From Saksenaea vasiformis B4078 (Eukaryota; Mucoromycota; Mucoromycetes; Mucorales; Saksenaeaceae), in the NCBI GenBank assembly GCA_000697055.1, contig JNDT01001683.1, positions 1-64,000 of the forward strand: DNA of 64,000 bases. The letters run 5' to 3'. This document shows positions 25,174-38,566 of this stretch, piece by piece. Position 1 is the stretch's first letter, and each line of letters opens with the position of its first letter. Position numbers and translations under genes: made by a program. A model generated the notes under the pieces. That model was not told where the DNA came from, made no database searches, and worked only from the letters and a program-made list of their open reading frames with translations.

Positions 25174-27447
25174 GAGCCTGGTTGAATGCAAGTCAAAGAA
25201 GTGGTATGAAAAGTCAAGAAGTCATACGAATGCAGCGATTGAGCAAATTTAACAGAATGTCAGACTCCGATACAGTTCCGACGTGAGTCTAGAAAGGGGT
25301 CGACATAAACAACATTCCTTTGTCGTACTACTTTACCAGAAACGAAATATGTCATATCCTCCATAACTTAAGAAAAATTCAGCATTGGAGCTACATAAAA
25401 AATTCATTTCATTCCGTGATATCCCTGAGAAAGTTAGACCCATTTTTAGATGAGGCAGAGAAAATAAATCCTAGACTCACAGAACGTCCTTTTCTATCAT
25501 AGTAAGCAATCCAATGAATATGTCAGTGTCACAAAAGTGATTGCAGCAGCTGTGGATCCATTTCAAACGTCTGATAAAGTTCCACGGTCTTACCTCATAA
25601 CGTTTTCATACGACTCTTGTGTCCAATTGCTTCACCTTCGTTTAATGATAACTAATATGGTATCTGCATACTTAACTTCTATCATGGTTGCTTTAGAATC
25701 TTGTAATCAGCGTGAGCGCATATGATATGGCCATGCACTCCCCCTTATATTGACTTGTACAATGTCTGTCTAAGCACCTCTTCGCTTCAAGAAGAAGATG
25801 ACTGTACATCGAGTTAAAGGGATTCGATTTCAAAAAAGCTCCAAAATACCTTCCTATCCTCTTCTTTCTTCCTCTTTGGAGTTGATGCTCGTACTCATGC
25901 GTTTTTTTCTTAAAGGTCGCTTATAGGTGAAGTCGATAAGTTAAACTTAGAGAGGACCAGCGCATAAAACGTTCATTTGCTTTGTTTGCTCCTCAACGAG
26001 AATTAATTCTACGTAACTTGACTAATATAATAAAAGATGGTAAAGAAGATCTACGCAATAAAGGGAAATGGCGGCGGACGATAGGGTACCAAAGATGATG
26101 GACGAGGAGCGTACTCCTTTAACTTTGTAATGCTATTTATGCATTTATGTAGTTTCAAAGCAGTGGAAAAGGTCGAAATTGGTTGTACAAATTTAAAAGT
26201 TTCCTTCTATTTCGTTGAGGATTTTCGGGAAAATGTCGAAGAGTTCTCCTTAGATCAGTCAAAGTTTGTCTCTATGCCACCTATAAATCCAACAAGCTGC
26301 ATTATCATTTTTCCCCCATGGCTATTATACTTGGAAGTGATACAGTATCTCTCAAATAAAAGGGCTGATTAATCGCCATTGACTCCAGAGTATGGTCATG
26401 AAAATCCAACATTCCCCATATAAATCTGCCATAACCAATCCTGAAAAATTCAAGTTTTAGTGAACGTAGGCTTTGAGATCAGCTTTGTTCAAGAGATCTA
26501 CATGGAAGACATTATGTAGGACTCCGACACTTGTCGCTGCGCGAACGCTTGTTTGTTCTAGTGTCTTGTAGGCGTTGATTGTCATAAATGTGGCATTCCT
26601 GTTGCTTTGACTACTTCCTCTCTGATGCTCGTATAAGCCTTCGTCATTGACATCAGTGACACGCAAATTAATCCTTATCACCTGAAGAATGTATCAAGCG
26701 TAATATCACCATATAAATCTACAACCTCTCACAGAAACCAGGGGTACTGGTGCTTGCTAACCGTTGAGATTCAAGTTTCGCTTTTTCTGTACACCATGGA
26801 CAAACACTGGTGCAGTTGATTTTAGCTTTATTGTCATAAACGTAGAGAGATAAAGGAAAAACAGGTCCTCTTTAGGTATTTAATGTTTTGGAGAGATAGA
26901 CCATATCTTTACTTACAAATTTTATTTTACGCATGCTGATGGGACTTTAGAAACATGCTATCAGAACTACAAGCAGCTCAATGCGAAGGTATGTTGCCGA
27001 ATGGTAGTTGATGCAAGGATAATGCACAGCATATTTAAACACAGTTTACGCTGCTCTGGGCCAATTTTGTCGGAAAAGAAATCACTACACGCATTTGAAC
27101 ACAGAAATTTTTGCAACGGATCATACATTACTTATATAAACTTGGGCTTCCCATGACACAGAATCTTGTGGAAGCAGTATAAAACATATCTCATGATCCG
27201 AATAAATGGAATTTTATGTTAATACCTTTCACTTCTCTAGCGCAAAGATCGTTTGGAGGGAAAACTGAGTGAGCTTAACCAGGCGCGAAATACAAGCGAA
27301 ACCCGGTAAGTTTGCAGCTGTGTTTGATTTACCTGACCAATGCCAGCGGGTGTGAACGAGAACTCGGACAATAACCCCGATTGCCGTCACATCGGAGCTC
27401 TTTTTGGTGGTTCATGCCAAATTGCGCATTTTCCTTGTCTTTCCATA
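25174..27447. other. gene-poor stretch with exon-like fragments before the Hsp40 gene
   Basis: No complete gene could be assembled. Fragments with splice-like borders occur on the plus strand. One at 26955-26986 begins MLSELQAAQCE and ends at GTATGT. Another at 27240-27305 follows CTCTAG, reads KDRLEGKLSELNQARNTSE and ends at GTAAGT. A 74-codon minus frame at 26457-26681 has no known family. They may belong to a small unrecognised or decayed coiled-coil gene. Confidence 0.35.
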
Positions 27448-28673
27448 ATGACGACAGACTATTATCAAGCGCTTGGCTTGACCTCGGACGCAAGCGATCA
27501 GGATATTAAGAAAGCATATAAAAAGCTAGCTCTTAAATATCATCCAGATAAAAACTCTTCGCCTGGAGCTGCTGAAAAGGTAATAAATATCCAGGAACCA
27601 TGCAACTACTGCGATGCTAAAATCACCATTGTCTTAGTTCAAAGAAATAAGGTAGGCATCTTGACTCACTTAAGGACGTTGCATCTCATCTGCTATATAA
27701 CTGAATTATAAAGTCATGCGTATGAAATTCTATCTGATCGTAAGTGATGCATCTATTCTGCTTTTATTACATACTCGTGTACTTACCTATACTTTTCCTT
27801 TTCTGCTTATTATATTCTATTTTACAAAATAGCTGAAAAACGCCGCATATACGATCGTGGGGGGGACGATATGCAAGGTTCCTCCTTCTATCAACATGCT
27901 GATCCATTTGCTGGATTCCGGGTAAGAACTCTCTCGGCATCTTGTCCTCATGCTTACACATTCCGAGTAGTTCCACTCTCCAGAAGAGGTGTTTGCTCAG
28001 TTTTTTGGAGGCCACAACCCGTTTTCAATGTTCGGTATGGTATCTTGTTGCAAACATAATTCACGATTAACCATTTTGTGTTTTCTGTGTATATTAGATG
28101 ACAGCCCATTCTTCGGTGGTGGCGGCCGCCGCATGGGGGGACGAAGCATGTTCTCTGCATTTGACGACGATCCTTTCTTTTCGTCCCACCGTAGTCCTTT
28201 CTCTGGCTTTGGTGGCGTAGATGGTTTTGGATTTCCTTCTGGTAATACACAATTTGTCAGTTCTTCTTCCTCTTCTTCTGGATTTGGTGGCGGAGGTGGG
28301 GGATTTTCGTCAAGAAGCGTGTCATCATCTACAAGAATCGTCAATGGGCGTCCAGAAACCGTAACAGTGACTAAAATACAGGATCATACCGTAGGTACAT
28401 TTGGTAGGGACAATTAATCCTCATTTTCAATATATATAGGGGACTACGGTGATCGAAGATTATGGAAATGGACGACAGCGAAAAACGGTTAATGGAGTTG
28501 AACAAGTGAACACACTTGGAAACAACCAACCACCACAGATAGCTTCTGCACAACAACAGCAGAATGCCCTGTACCCGCACCAACAGCAACAACAACAACA
28601 ACAACAATTCCAAGGCAGTGGATATGGTCAGCCACCACCCTATGGCTATGGAGGTCCATCTAATATGTATTAG
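27448..28673 (+). CDS. class II Hsp40/DnaJ protein, DNAJB6-like
   Basis: Seven exons: 27448-27579, 27638-27651 (14 nt), 27714-27739 (26 nt), 27833-27921, 27971-28034, 28098-28390 and 28440-28673, giving 283 residues. The N-terminal J-domain (about 1-70) has the HPD triad in [19 protein letters not shown], then [20 protein letters not shown] rebuilt across the two microexons. A Gly/Phe-rich region follows with [14 protein letters not shown], as in DNAJB6/B2-type chaperones, then a Ser-rich run (SSSSSSSG). The C-terminus has a short polyglutamine tract and ends in GYGGPSNMY. It should stimulate Hsp70 ATPase and hold aggregation-prone clients. There is no Cys-rich zinc domain, so it is not class I. 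An upstream in-frame ATG at 27340 is less likely because it only adds an unconserved leader. Confidence 0.9.
28581..28607 (+). repeat. CAA/CAG polyglutamine repeat
   Basis: A nine-codon run of CAA with one CAG, inside the last exon of the DNAJB-like gene. It encodes a short glutamine tract. Confidence 0.9.
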
Positions 28674-28975
28674 TGTCAAACTCAGCATTGTAGGAGGCAT
28701 GCCGATCAGTTTATATTCCAATTACTAACTATTAAAAAAGTTCCATATCCTTTGTTTGCACCTGTACAAGCGACTTGTTTGCTGTGACAGTTTATTTGAA
28801 TTTTCGCACATCCGTGATATTATCGTCCATGATCATTTTTAAGTAGAAACCTGCAATCTCGCCTTGAAATGCTTGCCATCAAGAAATTCAATATAACCTT
28901 CGGCTGTATGTATCAGGCATAGCTCTCGTTAAGAAAAACGTCGAAAACATATGAAAGATGAAAGATGAAAAATGT

Positions 28976-29641
28976 TCAAGGAAGTTCCCCATGACCCTCT
29001 TGTGACATTTGGGCCTCCTCCAACTCTTCGGGCGTGGGTCCCAGGCCTAGCTGAGCCAGCTGGCAAAGTGCATCATATATGGATTCTGCTACAATCTGGT
29101 TACTGCCGTGTCCGATGCGGAGGGTCACGTTGTCGGGTATCTTGGCTTTGAGCGGATTCTCCCTTTCTTCCTTGAGCTTGGCGACGACCTCCTTGATGCC
29201 ATTGATCTCTCGCATGATCTCATCCTGCTTAGCGATTGCCCTCAGGGTAGAATTGATGCCTTCCAAGGCCCTCGCGACGGCATCTGACGAAGCAGTTACA
29301 GGCGTTTGTGGCTGCGTTGACTTTGTCGTGGAAGCGTTCTGGGTGGAAGTACTTTGGCTAGGAGCGCTTTGGGTGGGACTACTTCGGGCGGGAGCACTTC
29401 GGGCAGAAGCATTTTGGGTGGAAGCTGGAGGAATGGCATTGATGCTGCGTAGACCTCCGCCCAAACCGCCCAAGCCTCCCCCTAAACCGCCGCCCAAACC
29501 ACCCAAAGCGCGAACGCTCGAATTGCCAAGCCCACCAATTGGTTTCTTCTTCGCATTCTCGATCTCGGCTTGGGTGAAAGTCTTCTCGTTCATCCTCGTC
29601 CGGAAGAAAGCCCGTTTGTCCATTTGGTGAAAGACCTTCAA
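28976..29641 (-). CDS. unknown low-complexity protein with Gly-Leu and pentapeptide repeats
   Basis: A single uninterrupted frame of up to 221 residues with no recognised family. In-frame starts exist at residues 1 (29641), 7 and 17 (MNEKTFTQAEIENAKKKPIG); the third looks best. The order is a charged N-terminus, a GGLGGGL repeat block, six five-residue Ser/Ala/Thr/Gln repeats (STQNA, SARSA, PARSS, PTQSA, PSQST, STQNA), then a helical, possibly coiled-coil segment (EIMREINGIKEVVAKLKEER). A compact C-terminal piece follows: NVTLRIGHGSNQIVAESIYD, ALCQLAQLGLGPTPEELEEA. It has no introns and is more GC-rich than its surroundings, unlike most genes here. Two long overlapping antisense or frame-shifted ORFs exist in the same DNA, so expression needs proof. 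It could be a lineage-specific or mobile-element-derived protein. Confidence 0.5.
   Translation of the reverse strand: MKVFHQMDKRAFFRTRMNEKTFTQAEIENAKKKPIGGLGNSSVRALGGLGGGLGGGLGGLGGGLRSINAIPPASTQNASARSAPARSSPTQSAPSQSTSTQNASTTKSTQPQTPVTASSDAVARALEGINSTLRAIAKQDEIMREINGIKEVVAKLKEERENPLKAKIPDNVTLRIGHGSNQIVAESIYDALCQLAQLGLGPTPEELEEAQMSQEGHGELP
29334..29423. repeat. 15-bp tandem repeat, six copies
   Basis: Six degenerate 15-bp units, for example GCGCTTTGGGTGGGA and GCATTTTGGGTGGAA, lie in phase with the reading frame of the unknown protein. They encode its five-residue repeats. Confidence 0.8.
29454..29508. repeat. Gly-Leu coding repeat
   Basis: Imperfect CCGCCCAAA-type units on the plus strand encode, on the minus strand, the GGLGGGL block of the unknown protein. 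Confidence 0.7.
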
Positions 29642-30342
29642 ACACCGATAGTCGGTTCCATAAATTTTTGAATCATGATTTTAGCCTGGCTATTAGAAGT
29701 GTACCCTACGATGCTGACAACATTATCTTGCGCATTTCGCGTTAAATGTAACATATAAGCCCGGTAAAATTGATATCAGTTCATACAGAAAGAGCCGTTA
29801 ACGTCAATACTTATATCCAAGCTTCTTCGTCTATACATACAGTCTCAACGCTCAACCGGTTACACGTAGTACAAGAAGAAGTTCAACGAACATTCAAGAA
29901 AAGCAACCCTCGAAACGCATAATGATGCCATTTTCATTAATAACAACATCAGATATCTCACGTGCACTTATGGAAATGGTCAATGTTCGAATCTCACAAT
30001 CCCGTGTGTCTTACATCAACCCATATCTCCACGCTTCTCTTTTCGTGTTTCCTCAACACGCTCTCAGTCTGGACAAGTGAAAAGATCACCCTATTTGACA
30101 CTTCCAATGTGCGTGTCACTAATATAAGTCGTTCTATTACTGTTCCAATTTGACGCATCGAATAGTTCGTTAATAATTATCAACTGCTCATAGATCTCCT
30201 ATAGATGACTTGGCCAGACATCAGTAGATCAATAAAAGATATCGAAAAATATTTACAATTATGCTCCGTTTAATCAATACCGTGCCACCTTATTCATTTT
30301 TGCTCTCTTCTTCGGTCGCTGCTTTTTTGAGCCAACGCAAGA
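29642..30342. other. intergenic, nothing recognised
   Basis: No long frame is present. A GTTCGAATC string near 29990 resembles a tRNA B-box, but no A-box or cloverleaf surrounds it. The right end is the 3' flank of the phosphatase gene. Confidence 0.5.
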
Positions 30343-31809
30343 TTAGTTTGATGCTGCATACCGAGAAGATTTGGACTCCACCACCATCGTATCCACCTTG
30401 CGACCATCCAGATCGTACGCGTTCCATACAAGTTGCCATGTTCCGCCTGTAGGCTGAAGCTCCATAATAACATAATGGAAGTCCAGTACACTGGCTTCAT
30501 ACATGCCCCAGTCTGCTACACGTTGAAAATCAAGATCACCTCCTGCGCCACCTATGATCGCATACTGCACCCCGTCGCGCTCGCCTCGTTCGTAATTATG
30601 TTGATGCCCTGATATCACGATCTCTGCGCCATATTGGTTGAACAGTGGGACGAACTTGTCCTTGACAAAGGCACCCCATTCTCTTTCCCGCAAATTAAAC
30701 CATGCATGAGGATCCCAGAATTCGAGGAATGGTGGGATATGGACCACAGCAATGCGCAGGTGAGCGTTCTGCCACGTCGCACCTGCTAGTTCTTCGCGCA
30801 GCCATTCTTCCTGTCTTATCCATTCTTCATTGCTATCCAGTACAACAAATCTCACGGCTCCACCAGCCAAGGAAAAGGCAAACCATGGATCCTTCGACGG
30901 GACGCTGCGGGTGTAATGGTACTCAAAAGTGGGGTCATGATCGTGATTTCCATGAGCATAAATGATAGGCATATGTTGACCGAGATTGTGATAGGTAAGT
31001 GGACCCACAAAATCCGTTTGCCATTGACGAAGCGAAGGGTAATTTTGAACAGCATCACCTGCATGGAGTAGATAATGGATTGGCTTATGTCGTCCAATCT
31101 GGCGGAGTATTGTAGTGAAAGTTTTCATTCCAAACTGGTTATCTGCCATAGCTGCGATTCGAATGGTCGAATTGGCAGTCGTGTGCCATTCAAAGTTGGC
31201 GGAAGCCAGCGTCCGTCGTTCGTTATTTCTACTTCTTCTCCACCAGGAAGGTTCAACCTCCTTACTCTCCTTGACATGGTAAATATACTGGCCACCTTGT
31301 TTCAAAGGCCCCACCGAAACTTTATAGACGATATGTCGCTTATCTAGTTGTACGTGCTCCACGGGACCAAATTCTTTCACTGAGTCGTCAGGTCCTTCCA
31401 AAGTTACAAACATATCTTTGGATTTCATGTCGCAATTCATTTCCCATACTATCTGGGTATACTCTGTGTCTTGGACGTACAGTACAGGTTCTTTGCGCAT
31501 AGTGCCGCAAGTGATCCACCCACGATCAAATAAGGCATTGTCGAACTTAATACGGAAAAACGACCAATACACTCTGATGACGCTCGCATAGTATATCAAT
31601 AACAGTAACAGAATGCAAATGATAGCAATCAAGCGTCCTTGGTATCGCAGACGTCGCCGCCAACGTAACGACGCACTTTGGTTGTCCAATGACTGCAGAA
31701 ATGCCTGTGTACGTCCGCGCGGCGCACCATCACGGTATGGATAGGGTGAGGTCTGTTGCTTGTATCGAAATGAAACAGCCGAATACGGTTCGTAATCAGG
31801 TTGTAGCAT
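30343..31809 (-). CDS. membrane-anchored purple acid phosphatase-like metallophosphoesterase
   Basis: One exon of 488 residues from the ATG at 31809 (MLQPDYEPYSAVSFRYKQQ). The frame is open to 31956, which would add 49 unconserved residues. A basic cytosolic stretch is followed by one hydrophobic segment (RLIAIICILLLLLIYYASVI), suggesting a type II signal anchor with the enzyme in the secretory lumen or outside. An Fn3-like region precedes the calcineurin-like fold. Metal motifs in order are AAMADNQFG, HAGDAVQN, HGNHDHDP, AVVHIPP and ISGHQHNYERG, as in purple acid phosphatases. Such enzymes release phosphate from organic phosphomonoesters using a dinuclear metal centre. All expected Asp/Asn/His ligands appear present. 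The substrate is unknown. It has no introns, unlike its neighbours. Confidence 0.85.
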   Translation of the reverse strand: MLQPDYEPYSAVSFRYKQQTSPYPYRDGAPRGRTQAFLQSLDNQSASLRWRRRLRYQGRLIAIICILLLLLIYYASVIRVYWSFFRIKFDNALFDRGWITCGTMRKEPVLYVQDTEYTQIVWEMNCDMKSKDMFVTLEGPDDSVKEFGPVEHVQLDKRHIVYKVSVGPLKQGGQYIYHVKESKEVEPSWWRRSRNNERRTLASANFEWHTTANSTIRIAAMADNQFGMKTFTTILRQIGRHKPIHYLLHAGDAVQNYPSLRQWQTDFVGPLTYHNLGQHMPIIYAHGNHDHDPTFEYHYTRSVPSKDPWFAFSLAGGAVRFVVLDSNEEWIRQEEWLREELAGATWQNAHLRIAVVHIPPFLEFWDPHAWFNLREREWGAFVKDKFVPLFNQYGAEIVISGHQHNYERGERDGVQYAIIGGAGGDLDFQRVADWGMYEASVLDFHYVIMELQPTGGTWQLVWNAYDLDGRKVDTMVVESKSSRYAASN

Positions 31810-33885
31810 CACGGCGCCATGGGCTAAATGTTTACACACAGTTTGCTGGATCCAGCTGCTCGTTTGGTGATTTTTTTTTCGGTCGGTGATTGGCTGACTT
31901 TTGTGAAAGAATTCCTTGTCTTCTGACAATAAAGAAGCCAAGCAATCATCCTGCAACGAATCGCACTTGTCAATATGAATCTTATACTATCCTCAGATCA
32001 GTGAACCAAAGAGGCGGAAAAAAGCATTATACTGAGCCGATGTTTGAAGCATTTGGATGCCATCGCTTCTAGAAAAGGAAGGACGTCTAATTACACCGAC
32101 AAGCAGTTCCACGCCAAAGGCCTTAACATTGCAGTAATAATACATAAATGATACTTCCTACTACAGCGCACGAATTATCGAGGCAATTATGTTAGAAAGC
32201 CAGTAGTACGTCTAGTATATATCTGTGTCTGAGGATATTAGCGTGCCAAGCACAACGTCCAAATCCTCATCGGGATGCAAAGCTGAATTTTCCCAAGACT
32301 GGACCATCTGGGATACAATTGCCTGCATCTGTCCATGTAATGTATATGAAGAAGAAATGGCGCCGATTCTAGAACAACAAAGAGAGATAACCCATGTTGA
32401 CAGCCTTACCCGAGGGTCCTGCGTGGACATGTTTAAAATGCCATAGCTTGTCCTTCACGTTCCTTGAAGGCGGAGCTTCTGTCGTTAGCTTAAATGCACA
32501 AACAATATGAGTCGACTTAGTTCATCTGCACGGGAAACAGAGAACGCTTTCGCAGCACAATGACCGTTATAGTTTTAGGAAGTAGGATACGCGTTTCTTT
32601 GAAAGATCAGCCGGAGAATCTCCGCGTAGGTTTCGTCGATGTTTCACTTGCAGCTCGTTCTTAGGTGAAGCAATGGCTCTTCGTTGGCGTTCAAACTATC
32701 CTTATAAACAAGAATTTTACCAAGTTAGACATTGTTGGGTTGTCTCCGAATGTCGGCTACGATTCTTTGTGTCTTTGTTCATGGAGTAGATGGAAGGCTG
32801 ATTAATTTCCGTCATTTCTTTTTTGCCAGAAAGAGAAGTATTTCATGAAACTGTGGTACCAATCGATATGGAAATGGGGCGTTTTAACAAACCAAAGAAA
32901 ACGACAAATTTAGAATATAGATGTGATGGACCATTCCGAAAGATCTGCTTACAGAATAAGAAGGGAAAGGAGAAGGGTTTGTTCTCAATAGCAACAAACC
33001 CTTACTATATCCTCTGACCTGTCACAAGAATTGTTTCCAACGACAACAAACACCGTATCCCGTCCAACTTCCAAACACCGAAGTGTTATGAGGATTTAGT
33101 GATCTCAAATGTAACTTTAGTGATTTGTACGCAAGACTAAGTATATTCGTACTAGGGAATCAGCGTTCTAATCTCATTTTATCGCTCACGCGGTCGGGCG
33201 AAACGATGAAAAGATCATGCGGAGGAAAAAAGCGTATCGGAGAAGCAGTCGAGTACATCCCGATGGATGATTACACGAACCAAATTTGCCATGGTGATTG
33301 TGCTTTGTTCTTGTAGCAAAAAAAGTGCACCACCAGGTCGATCATTTTTAGCCGAATTAAAACTGTTCGGATTGGTGTGGTTCAATAAACTTTTTCACAT
33401 CGACGATGTCTCATTCGATGTTTTTCAAAAGAGGCATGGTATTGGTTACCAAATCATCTTTGGAGGCACCTGACATGTTCCTTTTTGGGAATTTTTGTTC
33501 CTATCCTTGATTAACTTTTCGCACGCACTCTTTATTTGGATGGGGCTAGTTATCTGTACACTCTTCGGATTATTTCAATATATATAGAATTCATTTGAAT
33601 CCCATACTTGATAGTGCATATGAGATTCCTGAATACTGGAACTGAACGAAAATGAAAGTAATGGAAAGTCGACTGATGTATATTTGAAAGCAAACAGCAT
33701 GATCTCAGTGTGAGAAATTTTCACAGATGGTGAGAAAACTTATCAAAGTATAGACAGCGCTTTGCTTTTCCGTGCCAATCAATCATTGTCAGACGCGAGA
33801 GTGAGGACTGGAGCATATGACTTCATTCAAGGGCCCAACACCAAAAACAGCCACCTGCATCATCATTGGGTCTTCGGGGGAGAAC

Positions 33886-33902
33886 TCTATCTATCTATCT
33901 AT
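33886..33902. repeat. CTAT tetranucleotide microsatellite
   Basis: Four CTAT units in non-coding DNA upstream of the amino-acid transporter. Confidence 0.75.
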
Positions 33903-33983
33903 TCGCGCACCTATTGTTTTTGGCATAAGCCAAGAGCAAATAGCCTTTTTTCTTTCGCAGTCCTTTTTCCCTTTTCTCTCCAC

Positions 33984-33990
33984 TATATAA
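33984..33990 (+). promoter_or_regulatory. TATA box of the amino-acid transporter gene
   Basis: TATATAA occurs 52 bp upstream of the ATG at 34042, right after a long CT-rich tract (33950-33980). The pair of pyrimidine tract and TATA box is a typical strong fungal promoter arrangement. Confidence 0.6.
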
Positions 33991-34041
33991 AGCTTCTGTT
34001 CTTCTTCCTTGTACCAAATTAAAAAAAAATTATTTACTTCA

Positions 34042-35498
34042 ATGTCCTTGGACGAGAAAAAAGAATACTCGACTACCGAACATATAGGATCAATACATGA
34101 CGTTGCTAGTGGTATCTATCGCCTGAAAAAAAAAAGAATTATGTCTCTATTTATATATTGAATCTTAACCATTTGTAAACTATAGAGGGCGACTTCCCAT
34201 ACAGCCTATCCGAGAAAGAACATGTCCAAAAAGGAGGTTCCTTTCTCGCGTACTTCAATGTCGTGTGTGTTGTCGCAGGCACAGGTACACTCGGCATTCC
34301 CTATGCTTTAAGACAAGGAGGATGGATTGGTAAGTTAGTTAACTTGATTGCCATCCAGCAAAGCCCAATTGTAACCTCTTGTTTTCTTTTTTTTTTAGGC
34401 GTTTTCATCATTTTCTTGGCCTGGGCTATGTCCATCTACACTGGTATTATTATCGTTAAATGTCTCTACGGTCCCAACGGCACTCGTCGCATCACCTACA
34501 AAGACGTCTCCACTGCTGCTTTTGGTCCGATTGGTGGCTGGCTCACCTTTTTCTTCAACGCTTGGATTTTGATTGGTGCACCTGTCCTCTACATGGTTTT
34601 GTCTGGAGATAATTTGAACAAACTCTGCAAGGGTACAGCGGGAGAAATTGGTCTCATTCCCTGGATTATCATTTCCTGTGCTACAATGGCTATCCCATTC
34701 GTCATCGTCAAATCTATGAAAGAAGTGGCCATCATGAGTGCCTTCGGTGCTTTTGCTACTTTTGTTACAGTGATCATCGTGCTTATCGTAGCATGCATTC
34801 ATCAAGGGACAGGTGCTCTGCAGAATATTGGCCATGATCCTGTTATTTGGTCGAAGTTCCCCATCGCCCTTTCCACCATCTCCTTCAGTTTCGGTGGCAA
34901 TGTTATCTATCCTCACGTTGAAGCTTCCATGAGGAAGCCCAGTCGCTGGCCATGGGTTGTTGCTGGTGGTCTATCTACATGCGCTTTTATGTACATCCTA
35001 ACAGCTATCCCGGGCTACTACATTTACGGCAACCAGGTTGAATCTCCTGTCTACAATAGCATTCCTGATGGCGCCCCGAAGATCATTGCCATTGTTCTTA
35101 TGACGATCCACGTTTTGATGGCTTCACCACTTTTGTTAACCTCCTTCTCGCTCGATCTGGAAGAAATGTTCAACATCACCGTCGAACGATTCGGCAAATG
35201 GAAAGAATTCCTTATCCGCTCAGTACTCCGCATTTGCTTGATGGCCATCGTTACCGTCATCGCCTGCGTTGTCCCTCACTTTGATAGTCTTATGTCCTTG
35301 ATTGGTGCCTTTGCCAACTGTGCATTGATCTTTATCCTCCCCGTTGCATGCTACTGGAAACTCACCGGCTTCCGAAATAAGCCAATCCTTGAGATTGCAT
35401 GGGGATTCCTCGTCATAGTGTTAGGTATTGTTGGCTTGGTCTTCGGTACCATGGAGTCTATCCAAGGACTTATTCAGGCGTTTGGGAAACCCCACTAA
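34042..35498 (+). CDS. AAAP-family amino-acid transporter
   Basis: Three exons, 34042-34111, 34186-34329 and 34399-35498, give 437 residues. The N-terminal cytosolic tail (MSLDEKKEYSTTEHIGSIHD) leads into VVAGTGTLGIPYALRQGGWI, the first-span signature of the amino acid/auxin permease (Aa_trans) family. About 11 hydrophobic segments follow. The conserved SFGGNVIYPHVEASMRKPSR loop matches the family's SFGG...P...SM.P motif. These proteins carry neutral or aromatic amino acids across plasma or vacuolar membranes, usually with protons. Codon use is strongly biased toward C-ending codons compared with neighbours, suggesting high expression, and a TATA box supports that. Substrate and membrane cannot be told from sequence. 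Confidence 0.88.
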
Positions 35499-36230
35499 AT
35501 TATATATTTATTATATTTTATTTTTAAATCTGTAAATACTAGAAGTCTTCTATATTTTAAAGTTTCTATTAGCAATGTGTCATTGCACAAAGTCAATGAT
35601 AATGTTACGCCATATGAAGTTTCTTTTGATTTCCGCACAATGCCTGATCACCATGGTGAAACATGCTACACGTTCTACACAGATTGAAACAACACGCCAT
35701 ACAACGATCGCTCGATCGAAGTAGCATTTTGTGAACAAGTGTCTCTTTCTCTGTAGGAGTGTTTCGCAGTACAATTGACTTTCAAACTACATTTGCAGCG
35801 GGCAGCAACCCACGTGGAAGACATACATGTCTGAAAGGAGACATTACAAAGCAACTAATCTCCCAACTAACGATCAGCAGCAGCGGCACCAAACATTTTC
35901 TCTCACATTCAAAGATTTCACTAGATATCACTTACATATAAAACTTTTATCTACATCTACAACCTTTTTTTCTTTGGTTCCCACTCGAACCCTTCAATAA
36001 CCAAAAAGAAAAGAGAAGAAAAATAAAAATAATAAAAAAATCAAGAGTATAGTAACAAAGGGAACTTATGAAGGGGAAAACAATAAAATGAGCTGAAGAT
36101 TGTGATGCAGACAGTGTATAAGATAAAAAAAAATCCAAAAGAAATCTATAATTCCCGCAAAAAGAAGTGGATGAAAGCAAAACGGAGTTACGACATGCAC
36201 ATGCGGGACCCTTTTTTTTTGTTTCGTTGT
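35499..36230. other. convergent 3' regions
   Basis: This stretch separates the transporter and the Ded1 helicase, which point toward each other. It is AT-rich with A/T runs and no credible coding frame. Confidence 0.5.

Positions 36231-38566
<2,336 letters not shown>

Larger units (their letters stand above)
31810..34041. other. gene-poor stretch with one possible orphan exon
   Basis: A minus-strand segment at 32212-32390, following a TTCTAG acceptor, reads IGAISSSYTLHGQMQAIVSQ and then MVQSWENSALHPDEDLDVVL before a stop. It looks like a terminal exon, but the nearest upstream ATG segment (MSTQDPR, ending at GTAAGG) joins it out of frame. The rest has only short frames. The right end carries the promoter of the amino-acid transporter. 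Confidence 0.35.

Noticed and set aside
27340..27447. Upstream in-frame start for the Hsp40
   Set aside because: J-domain proteins of this class start directly at the J-domain, and the extra 36 residues are unconserved in style.
29079..29630. 183-codon plus-strand ORF, Pro-rich
   Set aside because: Antisense of the repeat protein. Its composition mirrors the Gly-Leu and Ser repeats and has no independent signal.
29985..30000. tRNA B-box-like GTTCGAATC
   Set aside because: No A-box at the right distance and no T-arm or acceptor stem can be paired.
34395..34916. 173-codon minus-strand ORF
   Set aside because: Antisense of the amino-acid transporter, whose sense frame shows clear transporter motifs.
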